A stretch of DNA of 64,000 nt from Alopecurus myosuroides (GCA_028641055.1 CM054062.1:277285710-277349709); one strand, 5' to 3'; shown: positions 47,395-58,739, counted from the stretch's first letter. Made by a program: numbers and translations. The notes: generated from the letters alone by a model not told the origin.

Positions 47395-47790
47395 CGGAGA
47401 CTCTGGCCTGCCAAACACTTCGAACACAATCCGGAGGGCCGGAGACTTTGCAACACACCGGAGTCTCCGGACATTTTTCGGACAACATCTAGTGGGTGAC
47501 ACCACCTCGACATGGCTTTGGAAAATCTTCAAGGGCGGATACTCCGGTCTTCACAGGCCGGAGACTCCGCAAAGACTATGGGGATTTTTCTCTCTAGAGC
47601 GCAAAGGCTGCCTGGGGTGCTACGAGTGCAGGGAAGTTTCCATGAGTCAGGAGACTTCGGCCGGGCCGGAGACTCCAGAAATTCTCTGCACACAATCCGT
47701 AGGGGATCCAGTGGGTGACACCAACTTGTTCTTCACTGGAAATTCCTGACCCGAGAGACTCCGGTCTCGGACCCCGGAGACTCCGGCCTA
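47395..47790. repeat. Dispersed CCGGAGACTCCGG-like motif, about eight copies
   Basis: GGAGACT(C/T) cores flanked by CCGG recur in both orientations, with variable spacing and several near-palindromic full copies (for example near 47458, 47560, 47670 and 47775). They lie within the SIRE-like LTR, 5' to the TATA box on the minus strand. Confidence 0.75.
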
Positions 47791-47959
47791 GAAATGCATT
47801 CCAGCAACTCCAGCTTTTCTAGTTCTTTTCCATCTTTTTGAAGAACTCACCACCAACAATAAAATTATCAATTGACCCTAAAACATCAACACACATTAAA
47901 ATGATACTAGTGTTGTTAACAAATACACAAAACAAGATTTAGGCGGATTTGCGCTTTCA

Positions 47960-48437
47960 ATCTCCCCTGTTTTGGTGTTTGATGACAACACAAGTATTTG
48001 CAATGATAATCGTTGCTAGACATAGTTGTGAAAAATATAGACGGGTTCCCCCTTGATATGTGCACCAAAGAACACAAACAACAAGGTTCTAAGCTCCCCC
48101 TATGTTTTACAAACTTACATCATAAGCAATAATAAACGAACAATACAATTGCATATATATAGGTAAGACAAGTAAAGCAAGAAAGTATTAGCACACCCAT
48201 AGATAGCTTCACGCACATAGTCTCACCACACACAGATGTAAAGTTCACTAAGATAGAAATCTGAAAGTAGCTAAGATAAAAGGGAGACACAAGCCATAAA
48301 AGCAAATCAAGTTCAGAGGCTTGTGCTTCGAGCAAAGCACCCTTGGAAAACCCTGATATGTCTAGATAGAAATTTGTTCCCCTTTAGCATCGAGCCACCA
48401 AAAAGGAGAAAAGATCAACTACACGTAACCCAAAGGA
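47960..48437 (-). other. Non-coding internal region next to the SIRE-like LTR
   Basis: Contains the polypurine tract (47960-47972) and AT-rich sequence; no coding frame. Confidence 0.5.
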
Positions 48438-49226
48438 TCAAGCATCCCCGTCATACTCCTCGTCCTCATCATCTTCCTTCTCATCCTCATCATCATCACC
48501 ATCACTAGACTTATATTCCTCTTCATCTTCAGCTTGCTCTTCTTCTTCTTCTTCGGTCATAGGAGCCTTGCCACGGTTGCTAGACGAAGATGGAGCTGAA
48601 GTGACATAATAAAAATCACCCCAAGGGAAAGATGAGGTGTTCCACTCATGATAGGACATGGTCTGAGACTCAGTAACAGGCTCAAGGGGAGGGGTCTTCA
48701 CTATGCCAACATGGTCTTGAAGATCCTTGATCATCTTCTTTAATTCCTTCCTTTCCTTATACTCCTCATGGCTATCCTTGTGAACATCAATAGTCATACA
48801 AAGGATGATGCGCTGGAACCATGTGAGCTTCTTTTGCTCAGACCGAACCTCTTCCTTGCCATGAAGACGAGTAGGAGGGTCAACATTTTTCCTCCTAGTC
48901 ATTGGAGCCTCAGCCTCAAACATAGATAGGCCCTCATCCTCGTCCTCCCTAAAGTGAGCTGAGAGAATCTGAAGAGTGTCAGGAATGTGCTTCGTCTCAG
49001 TGACCAGACCCAGGACCTTATCAAGGATTAGCTTCATTACATAGGGAGCATACCAAGGCACCTTCTTTGGTTCAATCATGGTATGATAGATCTCTTCTTT
49101 GACGAAATCCATGACATCAACCTCATATCCCTCATAGTCCTCTCCAGCATGGTGGCACTTGAAAGCATGGATAAGTACGGTGGTCCATGTTTGTTGACGC
49201 GCCAGACAACAAGCAACCTTCTCCAA
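48438..49226 (-). CDS. Uncharacterised transposon ORF with acidic C-terminus (262 residues)
   Basis: A minus-strand ORF from ATG 49226. The N-terminal two thirds (EKVACCLARQQ, KKVPWYAPYVMKLILDK) resembles ORF1/gag-like proteins seen in plant gypsy-type elements; this is a recollection of wording, not an alignment. Residues 150-175 are lysine/glutamate-rich and may form a coiled coil. The last 45 residues are almost all Glu, Asp and Ser. It lies 480 bp upstream (minus sense) of the SIRE-like polypurine tract, in the same orientation, where SIRE-type elements can carry an extra ORF after pol. Its start may be artificial, since the 5' side joins unrelated sequence at 49222. Function unknown. Confidence 0.45.
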   Translation of the reverse strand: MEKVACCLARQQTWTTVLIHAFKCHHAGEDYEGYEVDVMDFVKEEIYHTMIEPKKVPWYAPYVMKLILDKVLGLVTETKHIPDTLQILSAHFREDEDEGLSMFEAEAPMTRRKNVDPPTRLHGKEEVRSEQKKLTWFQRIILCMTIDVHKDSHEEYKERKELKKMIKDLQDHVGIVKTPPLEPVTESQTMSYHEWNTSSFPWGDFYYVTSAPSSSSNRGKAPMTEEEEEEQAEDEEEYKSSDGDDDEDEKEDDEDEEYDGDA

Positions 49227-49530
49227 GATTACGAAGTCCTACTGGTTCGATAAACCCTGGTTCCACAATTGGGAGAAAATTTCCGCTGGACTACATCATA
49301 TCTTTCTCTTGGGGTTTCCCAACGGGCGTGTGATCACGTCAACATCAGTACCCCATCTTGGCGGCTACTAGGTCTACGAGATAAATAAGTGTTGTTGTGG
49401 TCTTGCGGAACATCTACAGCTACCCTAGCATAATCAGACATGCATACTTCTGGCCGGCGGCCAGGTTATCTGCCTATCGCCTCCACTGCGTGCATGCCTT
49501 CACGCCTGGAGGAGTTGATGGCGCACCTAA
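49227..49530 (+). other. Fragment of a gypsy-type leader and unassigned sequence
   Basis: 49235-49350 contains wording (TACTGGTTCGATAAACC, TCTTGGGGTTTCCCAACG) familiar from the leader region of Triticeae gypsy retrotransposons. The rest is unassigned. No boundaries found. Confidence 0.3.
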
Positions 49531-50952
49531 GGATATCTCCTACGGGGCTGCCTACTTGGCCCGGACAGCCCCAATTTGAGCATCCAAACCCCAAACCAAG
49601 GCCCTATGGTGCTGCTTAAACCGACCGCCGTCCAATTTTTTGTCCGTGACTGCTTATTCCGGCCCAAATTTGATCCGGGTTTGAGCAGTGATCGGACAAT
49701 TCTGGACTGCACTTGTCCAATATTTGGCTACCCTGGCCCGCCCAACAGAGGCACACCCCCACCCCACTCCTGTCTGGCCGTTCCTCTCCTACCTCGAGCC
49801 ACCGCTGCTTTTCCGCCCTAGCCATGGCGGACGTGGACGAAGCCGCCGATGTAGCGGTCGTAGCTGTAGATTCCCCACCGTTCCCGGTGCCTGCAAAGGC
49901 GACGTACAAAGTCCGACCCAAGGCCTCACCGAGAGGGTAAAGAGGCCCAAGGTCGTGCTCATCGACCTGTAGAGGAAAGAGGAGTCGACGAAGAGGGCTG
50001 GACGGAGGTCGAGGGCGAAGGAAGCCGCCGATTTGCATGCCGCGGAGGACGCGGAGGCCAAGGAAGCCAGGATCGGCCTAGCCGCTGCACAACCTGCCAT
50101 GATCATGATGGGCATGTAGTCTGCTACCCCCATGTTCGTGCCTCCCGGCCCCGCTGCCAGCTCCAACGGATCAGCAGCCCACCCGTGCACATTTCCGAAC
50201 GTTGACACGGCGACGCCATCTCCTGCGCTGTTGTACGAGTTTTTACCCGGTCGTGCCCCGCCGGCGCCCATCTTGGTGCCGGACGTGGGTGAGTCCACGC
50301 CACCGGTCCCTAGGGTCCTGTTCGACCTGAACACTGCGCCGTGTCCGGGGTGTCCACTACGCCGTCAAGCAAGCGAGGCCGCAGAGTCCCCTCGGCCAAC
50401 TTTCCTGAGGCACGCAACATGTTCGATGACACGCAGTCGCCGATGCAGGGCCTTACCAGGGAGGATGGCGAGAACTTCTTCATCGTCCAATCCAAAAAAA
50501 AAACTCAAGATAGACGAGGAGAACGCAAGGTCAAGGGTCAAGGAAACCGACCCAAGGGCTATGGAGGCTAAGATCAAGAAGAAAGAGGTCGAGCTCACGC
50601 TGGCCGCCCAAGAAGGCCATATCATGGCCATGGACCTGAGCACCTTGACCCCGAGGAATAAGGCCTACTTCGCGAAGAAGCAACAACACTACATGGACGA
50701 CCAGGAGTGATATTTCTCGTTGTCTTTTGTATGCCGGCCGACATTGCTTGTCCCCGGCCGGCATGGCCTGAACCGTGGCCTGCTTTTGTTAATATTGCCG
50801 GCATGGCAATATTCTTTTGGAACTAATATTGTAATGCTTCAATCACATATTATTATTTTTAAATAAAATTGGCCACCAAGGTGAGCAGCCCCGTAGGGTG
50901 CATTGCCTAGAAATGGCCGGACCACTGCTCATACATCCTGTAGGAGATGTCC
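49531..50952. mobile_element. TIR DNA transposon, probably PIF/Harbinger-type, non-autonomous
   Basis: Left end GGATATCTCCTACGGGGCTG and the inverse of the right end (GGACATCTCCTACAGGATG) are inverted repeats of PIF/Harbinger look. TAA precedes the left end (49528-49530) and lies six bases past the right end, so the target duplication is not clean. The interior holds the ORF relic at 49824-50710. Confidence 0.5.
49824..50710 (+). pseudogene. Harbinger accessory (Myb/SANT ORF) relic lacking the DNA-binding domain
   Basis: From ATG 49824 (MADVDEAADVAVV) the frame breaks early; an Ala/Arg-rich helix (49950-50110), a Pro-rich segment with PPVPRVLFDLN (about 50310) and a RNMFDD segment (50420) lie in different frames. 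The final part (50490-50710) is lysine/glutamate-rich (MEAKIKKKEVELT) and ends MDDQE. This order, minus the Myb/SANT domain that normally separates the last two parts, resembles the second ORF of grass PIF/Harbinger elements, which helps transposase enter the nucleus and bind DNA. Family assignment is from memory of such proteins. Confidence 0.4.
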
Positions 50953-51203
50953 AGACTAAAATTTAGCTGCCTTGCTGAAAAGGACAGGGTGGGCGCCTAA
51001 AACAAAGCTCTCCGCGTTCCTTATGGACTGATTCACTAGGTCGTCCTCGCTGGCCAGCCCACTCGCACATATCCTAGCACGCGCAGGCGGGAAGAGCCCG
51101 TAACAGCGACGGGGCAGAAACAAGAGCAAAACAACCATAGTGCCACAATGGTGATGCTAAAACAACCACGATGGTCATGCCCTGCCAAACGAGGGACCAC
51201 GAG
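50953..51203. other. Unassigned short segment
   Basis: No gene recognised. GACCACGAG at 51195-51203 is the left target copy of the next element. Confidence 0.5.
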
Positions 51204-51885
51204 GGGATCCCTATGTATCGCTTCGAGCGAGTCCTATACTCGCTCGCCCACGCTAGTTGCTTCTGGCCGACGGCCCATGTACACACAAGCCCACTAATTA
51301 AAAAAAAAGGTCGACGTCCATGTACATAGCAGTCCACTAATTAAAAAAAGGTAATAACCAATTGGTCTGTGGATACATACACCATTTGTAGCCAGCTCTA
51401 ACCATGTGTCTTCTTTTTCTCTTATCAAACAAACGTGTCTCTCTTTTTAAGTCTCAACGGTTAATTTTTTTAGAAATTGTTCTTTTTTTAAAAATGTTCA
51501 TTTCCAAAATATGTTTTTTTTCAAAAATTATTCATTTAAAATTTTGTTCATTTTCAAAAATGTGTTCATTTCCAAAAGTTGTTCATTTTCAAAATTTATC
51601 CATTTTTTAAAATTATTTATTTTTAAATTTTTTTCATATTATATTTGATTGTTCATAATTTTTTAATTATTTTTTTGCAAAAATGTTTGTTTTTTAAAAT
51701 GGTTCGGATTTCCAAATTGATGCAGAAAACAAACAGAAAACAGACAAAACTGATTTAAAAAACAGACCAGAAAAAAAAACTCAGAAAAATCCTGAAAACT
51801 GAAAAAATGAATGGGCCTGCTCATGAAGGGATTCATGCGGGCGAGTCCGTACTACTGCTCGCATTGAGCGATATATAGTGGCTGC
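51204..51885. mobile_element. Mutator-like MITE (682 bp)
   Basis: About 46-bp imperfect terminal inverted repeats (left TATCGCTTCGAGCGAG...CGCTCGCCC; right inverse TATCGCTCAATGCGAG...GGACTCGCCC). The flanking 9-mers GACCACGAG (51195-51203) and GGCCACGAG (51886-51894) match at 8 of 9, as expected for MULEs. The interior (51460-51680) is AT-rich with many TTCATTTTCAAAA-type repeats and no coding capacity. Confidence 0.65.
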
Positions 51886-51894
51886 GGCCACGAG

Positions 51895-53098
51895 AGCCCG
51901 TAGTATACTGGTTTATAAGAATCCTTGTGCGCTTGTCATGCAGGGCCCGGTCCTTGGTGACCTGTGGTGTTGGTCGGCGGAGTATCTGCGGAAGAAGGGT
52001 TGTTCTCCATCATATTCTAGGCCCATTCCCAGAAAATAATCTCACTCGGTCGTGAAAGTCAGTCTAGCCCATATATTGAAATACCTGGCGTGTAGTTTGA
52101 ATTGAAGCAAACCGAGCGTCCTGGGCTCCTGGCCCATGGGAACATCACAGAACTTTCTAGGCACACATGTTCATAAGCCACAAACATACTGATTGTTTTT
52201 TCTCAAAACAAAATAAAATATTGATTGTTTTCTCTCCAATTTTTTTTTCTGATTGTTAGAAAACACATGGTATTTTCTTTCACTTCTTCTTTCGAGCGCA
52301 TAGAGCATTTTTCTCAAGAGAGAGCACTAGTGCGAGTTGACTGTATTGTATTGCATTGCTTGAAATTTTGCCGACAGGACTTGGCACGGTACATTGTGCC
52401 TTTTTTCGCCCCGCGTCTAAAACTGAACTACTGCTAATATTCTTCTGTCAACTTGGATTATTCTAGAGGACACATTCCAGCCTACTAGGGTCCATAAATC
52501 CACAAACTAATTACAAATCGCAGTCACAACGGGAAAACTCTCGGCGCTTTCACGACAGCAGACCAATCACTGTCTAGCTTTTACCCACGAAGAAGCAAAG
52601 GGTAACGAGTGTTACTGCGTCAGGTCAGCTTCCTTCTGGACGACATGGCAACGGAGAAAATTTTGGCACGGCCCATACGCACTTAAGCCGTGCAAATTAG
52701 CGCGTGGCAGACATTGGCCTGGCATCAACACCGGCGGAATGGATGAAAAAGCTAGCGCACCCGTGGAATTTAAGGGTGTGTTATGATATGTTAAGAGTGT
52801 GGAGTGCATTAGTGCCGTCACAGTGATACGTTGGAGGGAGTTCGCTGCTGCTCCTCTTGCGGTGTTGCTGCCCTTGCCTAGCTCCGAGACGCAGGGAGGG
52901 AGCCAGGGAGGAAAGGTGACGATCATCGACCAGGATCAACGTCACGACCAAGCCTGCAAGAAATGTTCCCTCAGTTTTGCCTAGTTCTGTTGACTCGCTC
53001 TTCGCCTCAGTTTTGCCTTTTCTTCTCGGCACTTTTGAATGATTCATGTCGACCGTCAGCTGCGTGATGCCACTGCTATTTTAGGAGGCAATCAAAAG
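51895..53098. other. Unassigned intergenic sequence
   Basis: No gene or element boundary recognised; mixed composition. Confidence 0.4.
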
Positions 53099-54960
53099 GT
53101 TTGTTTGGTAGCCTGCACCTTGTCAAACCAGACCTGCAGCGGATCTGCAAAGACTCGGTGATTGGATGTCTGTATGAGTGTCTGGAACAAACAACGGCCC
53201 GTATTCGCGGAGGGCAAGGGCAGCACGCGAGCGTATTCGCGGGAGCCGCCATGTCGTTTCGGGTACAAAGCGCCATTCAGCTTGGCTTATTTTGATCTCG
53301 TGCTTATGCATATATTTGCTTATAGATTCCGGTGGATAAAAACTTACGGCAGGTAGACTTTTTTTTTGGTTTATATTGTTTTGGCTTATTTGATGTGACG
53401 AGTTGTGAGATGTCTGTTATGCCCCAAACTTGATATGTGCACTTATTAAAGCAATATATATGATACATATACTAGTTTTTAGTACAAAATGAGTTACAAA
53501 TAAAATAAAAATAATACGGAAAAAATGGTGTCGTACATGCCAAAATAAAAGAAATATCATAGTGATTTGAAATTACAATGACAAGAGCTTCTCAAGCTAC
53601 TATTCTCTCCACGATGTTCCGTCGTAGTGCTCGTTGAACTTCTTAACCAACGTTTCATAACCATGGTAGGTCAAAACTTGCACCGGACGATTATTTGCAT
53701 TCACCTCTTCGATGCACACGTGAAGAAATACACGATGCGCAATGGCATCCCACCAATTTTTCACCTGTTTCGGCTTTCACAATCTAGATGCACACCAACA
53801 CTCCAATTAACATCACTCAAGTCACTAACATAGCATTAACAAGACTGAATCTAGCTTAGAACTTAGCACTGAAATTATTACTCTTTCATTGCATAAGAAC
53901 GAAGAGTAGAGCACCATCCCATCACAAAATATAAAGTTTTGTACAAACTAACTACCACAACACAGCTAGATGACCAACACAACAAAAGACCAGCACATAA
54001 ATTGAATCAAAAACAAAATTGGTGCGGAGGACCAGCATAACAAGACTAGCACCATCCCATCACAAAATATGGTTGGTGCGGACGAGCTCGAGGTCGCCGA
54101 TCACCTTGTTGCGGACGGGCTCGAGGAGACGACAGGCGGTCGACAACCTTCAATACGGTGGGCGGAGACGGTCCGAGCAGGGCGTCGAGGGGGACCAGGA
54201 AAAAGGTCGAATGCAGGGGCGAGGCTAGTGCTATTCCTAGGTGTTCATGTGAATACCTATATTTTTATGAAACACTGTTGATTTTGGCAAAACAGTGAAA
54301 TTTTTCGAAAAACAACAATGCTTTTGACAAAATGAATACGAATGAATAACTTGTTGCAAATTCCTAGGGTTGGCAGACCACCGGGGTCGGGCGGAGAGGC
54401 GACAAGGTCTAGGGGCGGCGGGTTGGGAGAGCGGTGGCGGGAGAGGGGGTGAGCGGCTACGGGGATGGGTCGGCAGTGGAGGTCCGGGTCCTGAGCGAGC
54501 AGTTCTTCTTTTATGTCTCATTTAGATTTTTTTTTCTTTTTTTTTTGGTTCGCCCGACTTGGGCCAGGGAGAGGGGAACGGACGGGAAGTGTGGTGGAAT
54601 CCTTCCCGTAATTACACTAAACGACATGTCTTCTTTTGAGTGGCCTTTCGCACGCTGAGCTGAGAAGCTCCGAAAACACCTCGCTCATGGATTCTGCAAG
54701 CACACAAAAATCTTCCTTCTTGGTGGGAATGAGCGACCCAAAAGCTAGAGACTCCTTTTGGGCTTAACCTTCCTGGGACCTAGAAACTCCCCCAAAATTT
54801 CAAAAGAAGTCATCCTTATTCCCCTTACCGAAGTTGTGTGTACAAATTGGTGTGAATTTTCTTTGATTCGCGGACCCTTGCTCTAAAAACTGGTTGTGCT
54901 TAGATTTACCGAGGCCAATAAATAAATCGGGGCCTATTTTGTATGTGTTCTTCTTTATAT
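53099..54960. other. Unassigned region with a GC-rich patch
   Basis: Begins with GGTTTGTTTGGTAGCCTG, a transposon-end-like phrase that recurs inverted at 56834-56851. A GC-rich patch at 54060-54220 and 54360-54500 has short open frames without domains. Confidence 0.35.
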
Positions 54961-55500
54961 GCCTATGATTGTAACTATGGCATGAGATACGCAAGGGGAT
55001 TAACCTCAGAACCTTGTAGTTTATACAAGGACAATGCTTGTATTAGTACCTGGTTCCTAGGATGATTCCCTTTACCTACTTTCGCAATATGAGGCATGTA
55101 TTACAATTTTTTAATTGTTCCATGTGTTAACTAAGTCGATGATTGAAATGTGGCACAATATAAGTGCATGGACTAACTCCACTACACCTTAAGCAATGTG
55201 CAAGAACATTGCTTGTGCATATCTCTTGATATTGTGGAGCCATTTCTTAGCAACATAACTATGCACTTGTTATTATGAGGCATCTTGTTGTTCATCATGG
55301 GTATTTGATTTGCACCAAGACGATGATTATAACGTGGCACAACATACGTGCAAGGAGATGATTTTTAAGGTACCTTGAGCAATGTACAAGCATATTGCTT
55401 GTGCATATCTATGGGTGTTGTAAGAGTCTTCTCCCTGAAATCTTTGTGTGGTTACTTTTATGAGGCCAATTATTTTGTCTATGATAATGTTTTTGACACC
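54961..55500. repeat. Degenerate tandem array, unit about 175-185 bp, three recognisable copies
   Basis: Units start near 54963, 55137 and 55321 with (C/T)GATGATT..A..TGGCA(C/T)...TGCA(T/A)GG. Each carries ACCTT..G(C/T)AATGT.CAAG.A(C/T)ATTGCTTGT. The second copy contains a perfect 8-bp stem (AAGCAATG and CATTGCTT, 55191-55214). Weaker echoes continue to about 55900. Confidence 0.6.
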
Positions 55501-56854
55501 ACTGTCATGGGCTGATAAAAAACTGTCTCCACCAGACAACCAACGTTGGCTTTGCAAAAGTATGATGATATTATTTTGTCTATGATGATGTTTTTAACAA
55601 AAGTATGGACCAACCAAAAATAGGAGTGGCTTCTACTTACTTTTATTGCCTAGTCTGGTGGTGCAAAGTTGGCTTTGCCTCTTGTGTGTCTATGATAACC
55701 GAGGCAAATGGTTGGCATATCAATTTTTATGTCTAAGGATTAAAATATGCATCATACAAATGCAAGTGTTGGTCTGAATAACCTACTAATATGTTCAAAG
55801 GTTTTTCATTTCTCCTCATTTAGTACCAATGCTTGAAAAAACCATGATATGATCTATTCACTAAGGCCATTGATTGAACTCTGTATTCATTTGTGCAATG
55901 TTGAATGTGCATTGTATCTTTTTTATGTGTAAGCCATTTGTACCTATGTTTTAACATAATGGTTTGTTCTAGGATTCGAAGCTTAAATCGCCTTTCGAGG
56001 AGGTTGAGATTGACACCTCGAACTAAATTCCAGAAAAGAAATGCCACTTATGGCTAGCTCAAACGAATGGTCTCCCCTAATCACTTCTGCAAAGTGGCCA
56101 TCGGACCTGGATTAGGAATCCTTCCTGTTCCTGACGCCTTTAGGCCCGATTTGGGGGAGGTTCCTGAGAGACATCACACTCAGAATGAACACGTGGTGCG
56201 TTTCGACAATCAAGCGGGCTAATGCCAATGGAAAAACATTTCTCGGCTAGGGATGGCCAATTTTTTCCATAGCTCATACTGTGAATCTTGGTTACCTCCT
56301 CATGTTCAAAGAGTTAGATCCAATGAAGTATAGGGTAATCATTTTCGACAAACTCTAGCTGGTGAGGGAGTACCCCAAACACCCAACAAGAAAGGAAACT
56401 AAGCGAGTGGATTATGCTATTGATCGAATAAGACTCTGTTTGCACCTTGTTTATGGTCTTATTTATCTAGCTTATGGTACATTTTTAAGAATTAGTCTGG
56501 TACTATGCTATGTCGATTATGACACTATGTTTGTTGTGTGTTTAATAACTTGTCTGCTTGTTTTAGTTACTACATATGCTTATGTGCTAGGCCTGGTAAC
56601 CTCACCAAAAGGGACAAAAGGTTACCGCCGCGGTAGTTTTGTATCCAACCAAACATAGACATAATTACGTTATAGCAATGCAAAAATGTAACTATATACC
56701 TAGTACTATGTTTTCGGTTGGTGTCACGTTCTCTGCTGTGGTCTATCAAACAACATACACAACACCACTTCGGATCTCTTTTCATTCATCCAGACTCAGT
56801 TTAGACTCACTCACCGAGCTCAAAAAGTGACACAGACTACCAAACAAACGCTAA
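55501..56854. other. Unassigned region
   Basis: AT-rich, with weak echoes of the tandem unit at 55735 and 55865. No gene recognised; an ORF at 56362-56658 (plus) has hydrophobic stretches but no known domain. Confidence 0.35.
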
Positions 56855-58225
56855 GAGCATCTCTAGCAGACACTGCATTCCGCTAGCCCGCAAAAACGTT
56901 TTCTAGGGCGCGGAAAACGGGTTTGCGTGAAAACAGAGTATTCTGTTTTGCAGTTCGGCATTGCGGTGTCTGTTCTGCCGCAGCCAAAATCGGACCTGCA
57001 TACGTAGGCTTTTGGTACTAATATCTCAGCAAATTCTAAGGCATGAAATAAAATTATTATAGAAACATAAACTAAAATATGAATATTTATTTATTGTATA
57101 TTACAACAATAGTCAAACTTACAAGAATGATTCAAATGAAAGAATAAAAAATAGCCAGGAATGGAAATAATGGTTCAAATTACACAACAATCAAATCAAA
57201 TAGATGAACATAGAAATCTCTACTGCCCATGCATCTGTCATATGTGCTCAATGAGATCATGCTGCAGCTGGGTGTGCCCATGGGTGTCCTCTATGTGCCC
57301 GTAGGACTCTAGGTGAGCTTGAATACGGTCAGGGTTTTTTGATGGCTCCACACAGCTACCAACATTCTTGTAGAAGAAATCCAAGTTTAAATCTCTGTAA
57401 TCTTCGATGATCATGTTGGCCGCTCGGCGAAGTAGTTTTGCATCAGTAGTTGATTGCCGATGTGGCGATTGCGCGGGATGCAGAGGCGGCCTACCTTTGA
57501 TCTGCGCCGCCTACTCCTCTGTTGATCCTCAGACTCCTTGATGGCCATGACGACCACCAACATCTATTGCCAATGGGTCACCAGGAGGCTCTCCACATCC
57601 GAGTTGTCGGAGGAGGAAGAATCATCGAGCAAAAATTGCTCGTCTTCGCTCAACTCCATCTGCCAAAAAACGAGGATGAGAGGCTGGGCGGCAAAGCGGT
57701 GTGGGGCGGTGGGGGAGAAGATGTGGAATCCCACCTGATATTTTGCCGAGGCGGCGCAGTGGGGGTCGGTCCTGACCAGCAGTGGCGGATCCCCTTCCGT
57801 CGGGGTAGGCTCGATATTGGGCGGCGTAGACAAAGAGCCGGCTCCGCCGTTGAGGCTCGGACGCGCAGGGCCTGCAGTGACATGAGGCGGCGGTGGGGAA
57901 GGGAGAATAAGGTTCGGCGGCCGAAATCTAGGGTGGCGGCGGGGTGTGCGGTCGGAGCGGATGGAAGGGAAAATGGGGAGGGAACCATCCCGTGCGCTGA
58001 AATGCCCCTCCCGCCAACTATTTTCGCGCAATACAAGGCAAACCTGGGTCGCGTGGCGGAACCTCGTTTTCACAGTTCTGGGGGGAAAATTGTCGCGCCC
58101 CTAAAAAACTTTTGCAGGCCGGTCACTTTTGCGCGGTCTAACCTTCTAGTGTTTTTGGCCCGAAACGGCAAAATGACTGTTATTTTATAGTTTTGGCGGA
58201 AATGCGGTGTCTGCTAGAGATACTC
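56855..58225 (-). mobile_element. PIF/Harbinger element, internally deleted (1371 bp)
   Basis: Flanked by TAA (56852-56854 and 58226-58228). Terminal inverted repeats: left GAGCATCTCTAGCAGACACT, right inverse GAGTATCTCTAGCAGACACC, continuing CGCATTTCCGC-like. This is the classic grass PIF/Harbinger end. Minus-strand coding remains of a transposase lie at 57240-57660. The element would have depended on another copy for mobility. Confidence 0.88.
57240..57660 (-). pseudogene. Harbinger transposase remnant: N- and C-terminal parts, catalytic core deleted
   Basis: The N-terminal part starts MELSEDEQFLLDDSSSSD (about 57658), stops, and is followed in another frame by RLCIPRNRHIGNQLLMQNYF (about 57470). 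The C-terminal part (57235-57415) reads MIIEDYRDLN...IQAHLESYGHIED. These resemble the ends of grass Harbinger transposases, while the D-D-E core (GAIDGSH type) is absent. So the 1.4-kb element is an internal-deletion derivative of an autonomous copy. Confidence 0.6.
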
Positions 58226-58739
58226 TAAGTGTTTGCACCATGCACTACATCTATTGTAGCTGCATTCAGCTATGGAAGTAAGAGGGTGTTTGGTTGGGAT
58301 GCGGCTTTCAAATAAGCAGCTATAGGCTGTGGGCTGTGGAAGACATGTTGTTCTGGAAAGTTGTTGTGAGCAGTGAAACTGTTTGGCAAACTTGCCGTCA
58401 GCTGTCAGTGGTGAAAAGTCTGTAATGTATGCTCAACGTATGTTTCAATATTGAATTACTCATACTGATATAGTATTTTCGTATTTCAGCGATGTCTAAA
58501 CTATTTTAGATACGGAAATCGATAATATCGATACTAAGCCGAGTTGAGATCTATGTACAATAACTTCGATATTGAATTACCGAAAAGACATATATACTAG
58601 AAGTTTATGCATACATATATATCATTGGTCTACTACCAAAATATACTAGAAGTTCTTGCATACATATATCATGGGTCTACTACCAAAATATACTAGAAGT
58701 TCTTGCATACATATGTATACCCAAAAGACACCACTTCTT
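58226..58739. other. Segment between two Harbinger relics
   Basis: Contains GAGGGTGTTTGGTTGGGATG (58283-58302), a phrase typical of DNA-transposon ends, and a duplicated TACTAGAAGTT(T/C)(A/T)TGCATACATAT phrase (about 58598, 58647 and 58691), three copies roughly 45 bp apart. No gene. Confidence 0.45.

Larger units (their letters stand above)
46648..47959 (-). repeat. SIRE/Maximus-like copia LTR (1312 bp), 3' LTR or solo
   Basis: On the minus strand it starts TGAAAGCGCAAATCC directly after a polypurine tract (ACAGGGGAGAT) and ends TTCACCCCCTCTAGG...ATACTATCA, a wording typical of plant SIRE/Maximus LTRs. TATAAATA on the minus strand at 47338-47345 is the promoter. The polypurine tract shows that internal sequence continues to the right. 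The flanking TGAAC (46643-46647) is the candidate target duplication; its partner was not found. Confidence 0.6.

Noticed and set aside
47285..47749. Plus-strand ORF of 154 codons in the SIRE-like LTR
   Set aside because: Created by the repeated CCGGAGACTCCGG motif; antisense to the LTR promoter.
48438..48600. Possible CRISPR-like or tandem array from the repetitive CTTC/ATC sequence
   Set aside because: It is the codon repetition of an acidic Glu/Asp tail; no regular spacers.
57522..58190. Plus-strand ORF of 222 codons in the Harbinger element
   Set aside because: The opposite strand carries the recognisable transposase N-terminus; this is its shadow in GC-rich DNA.
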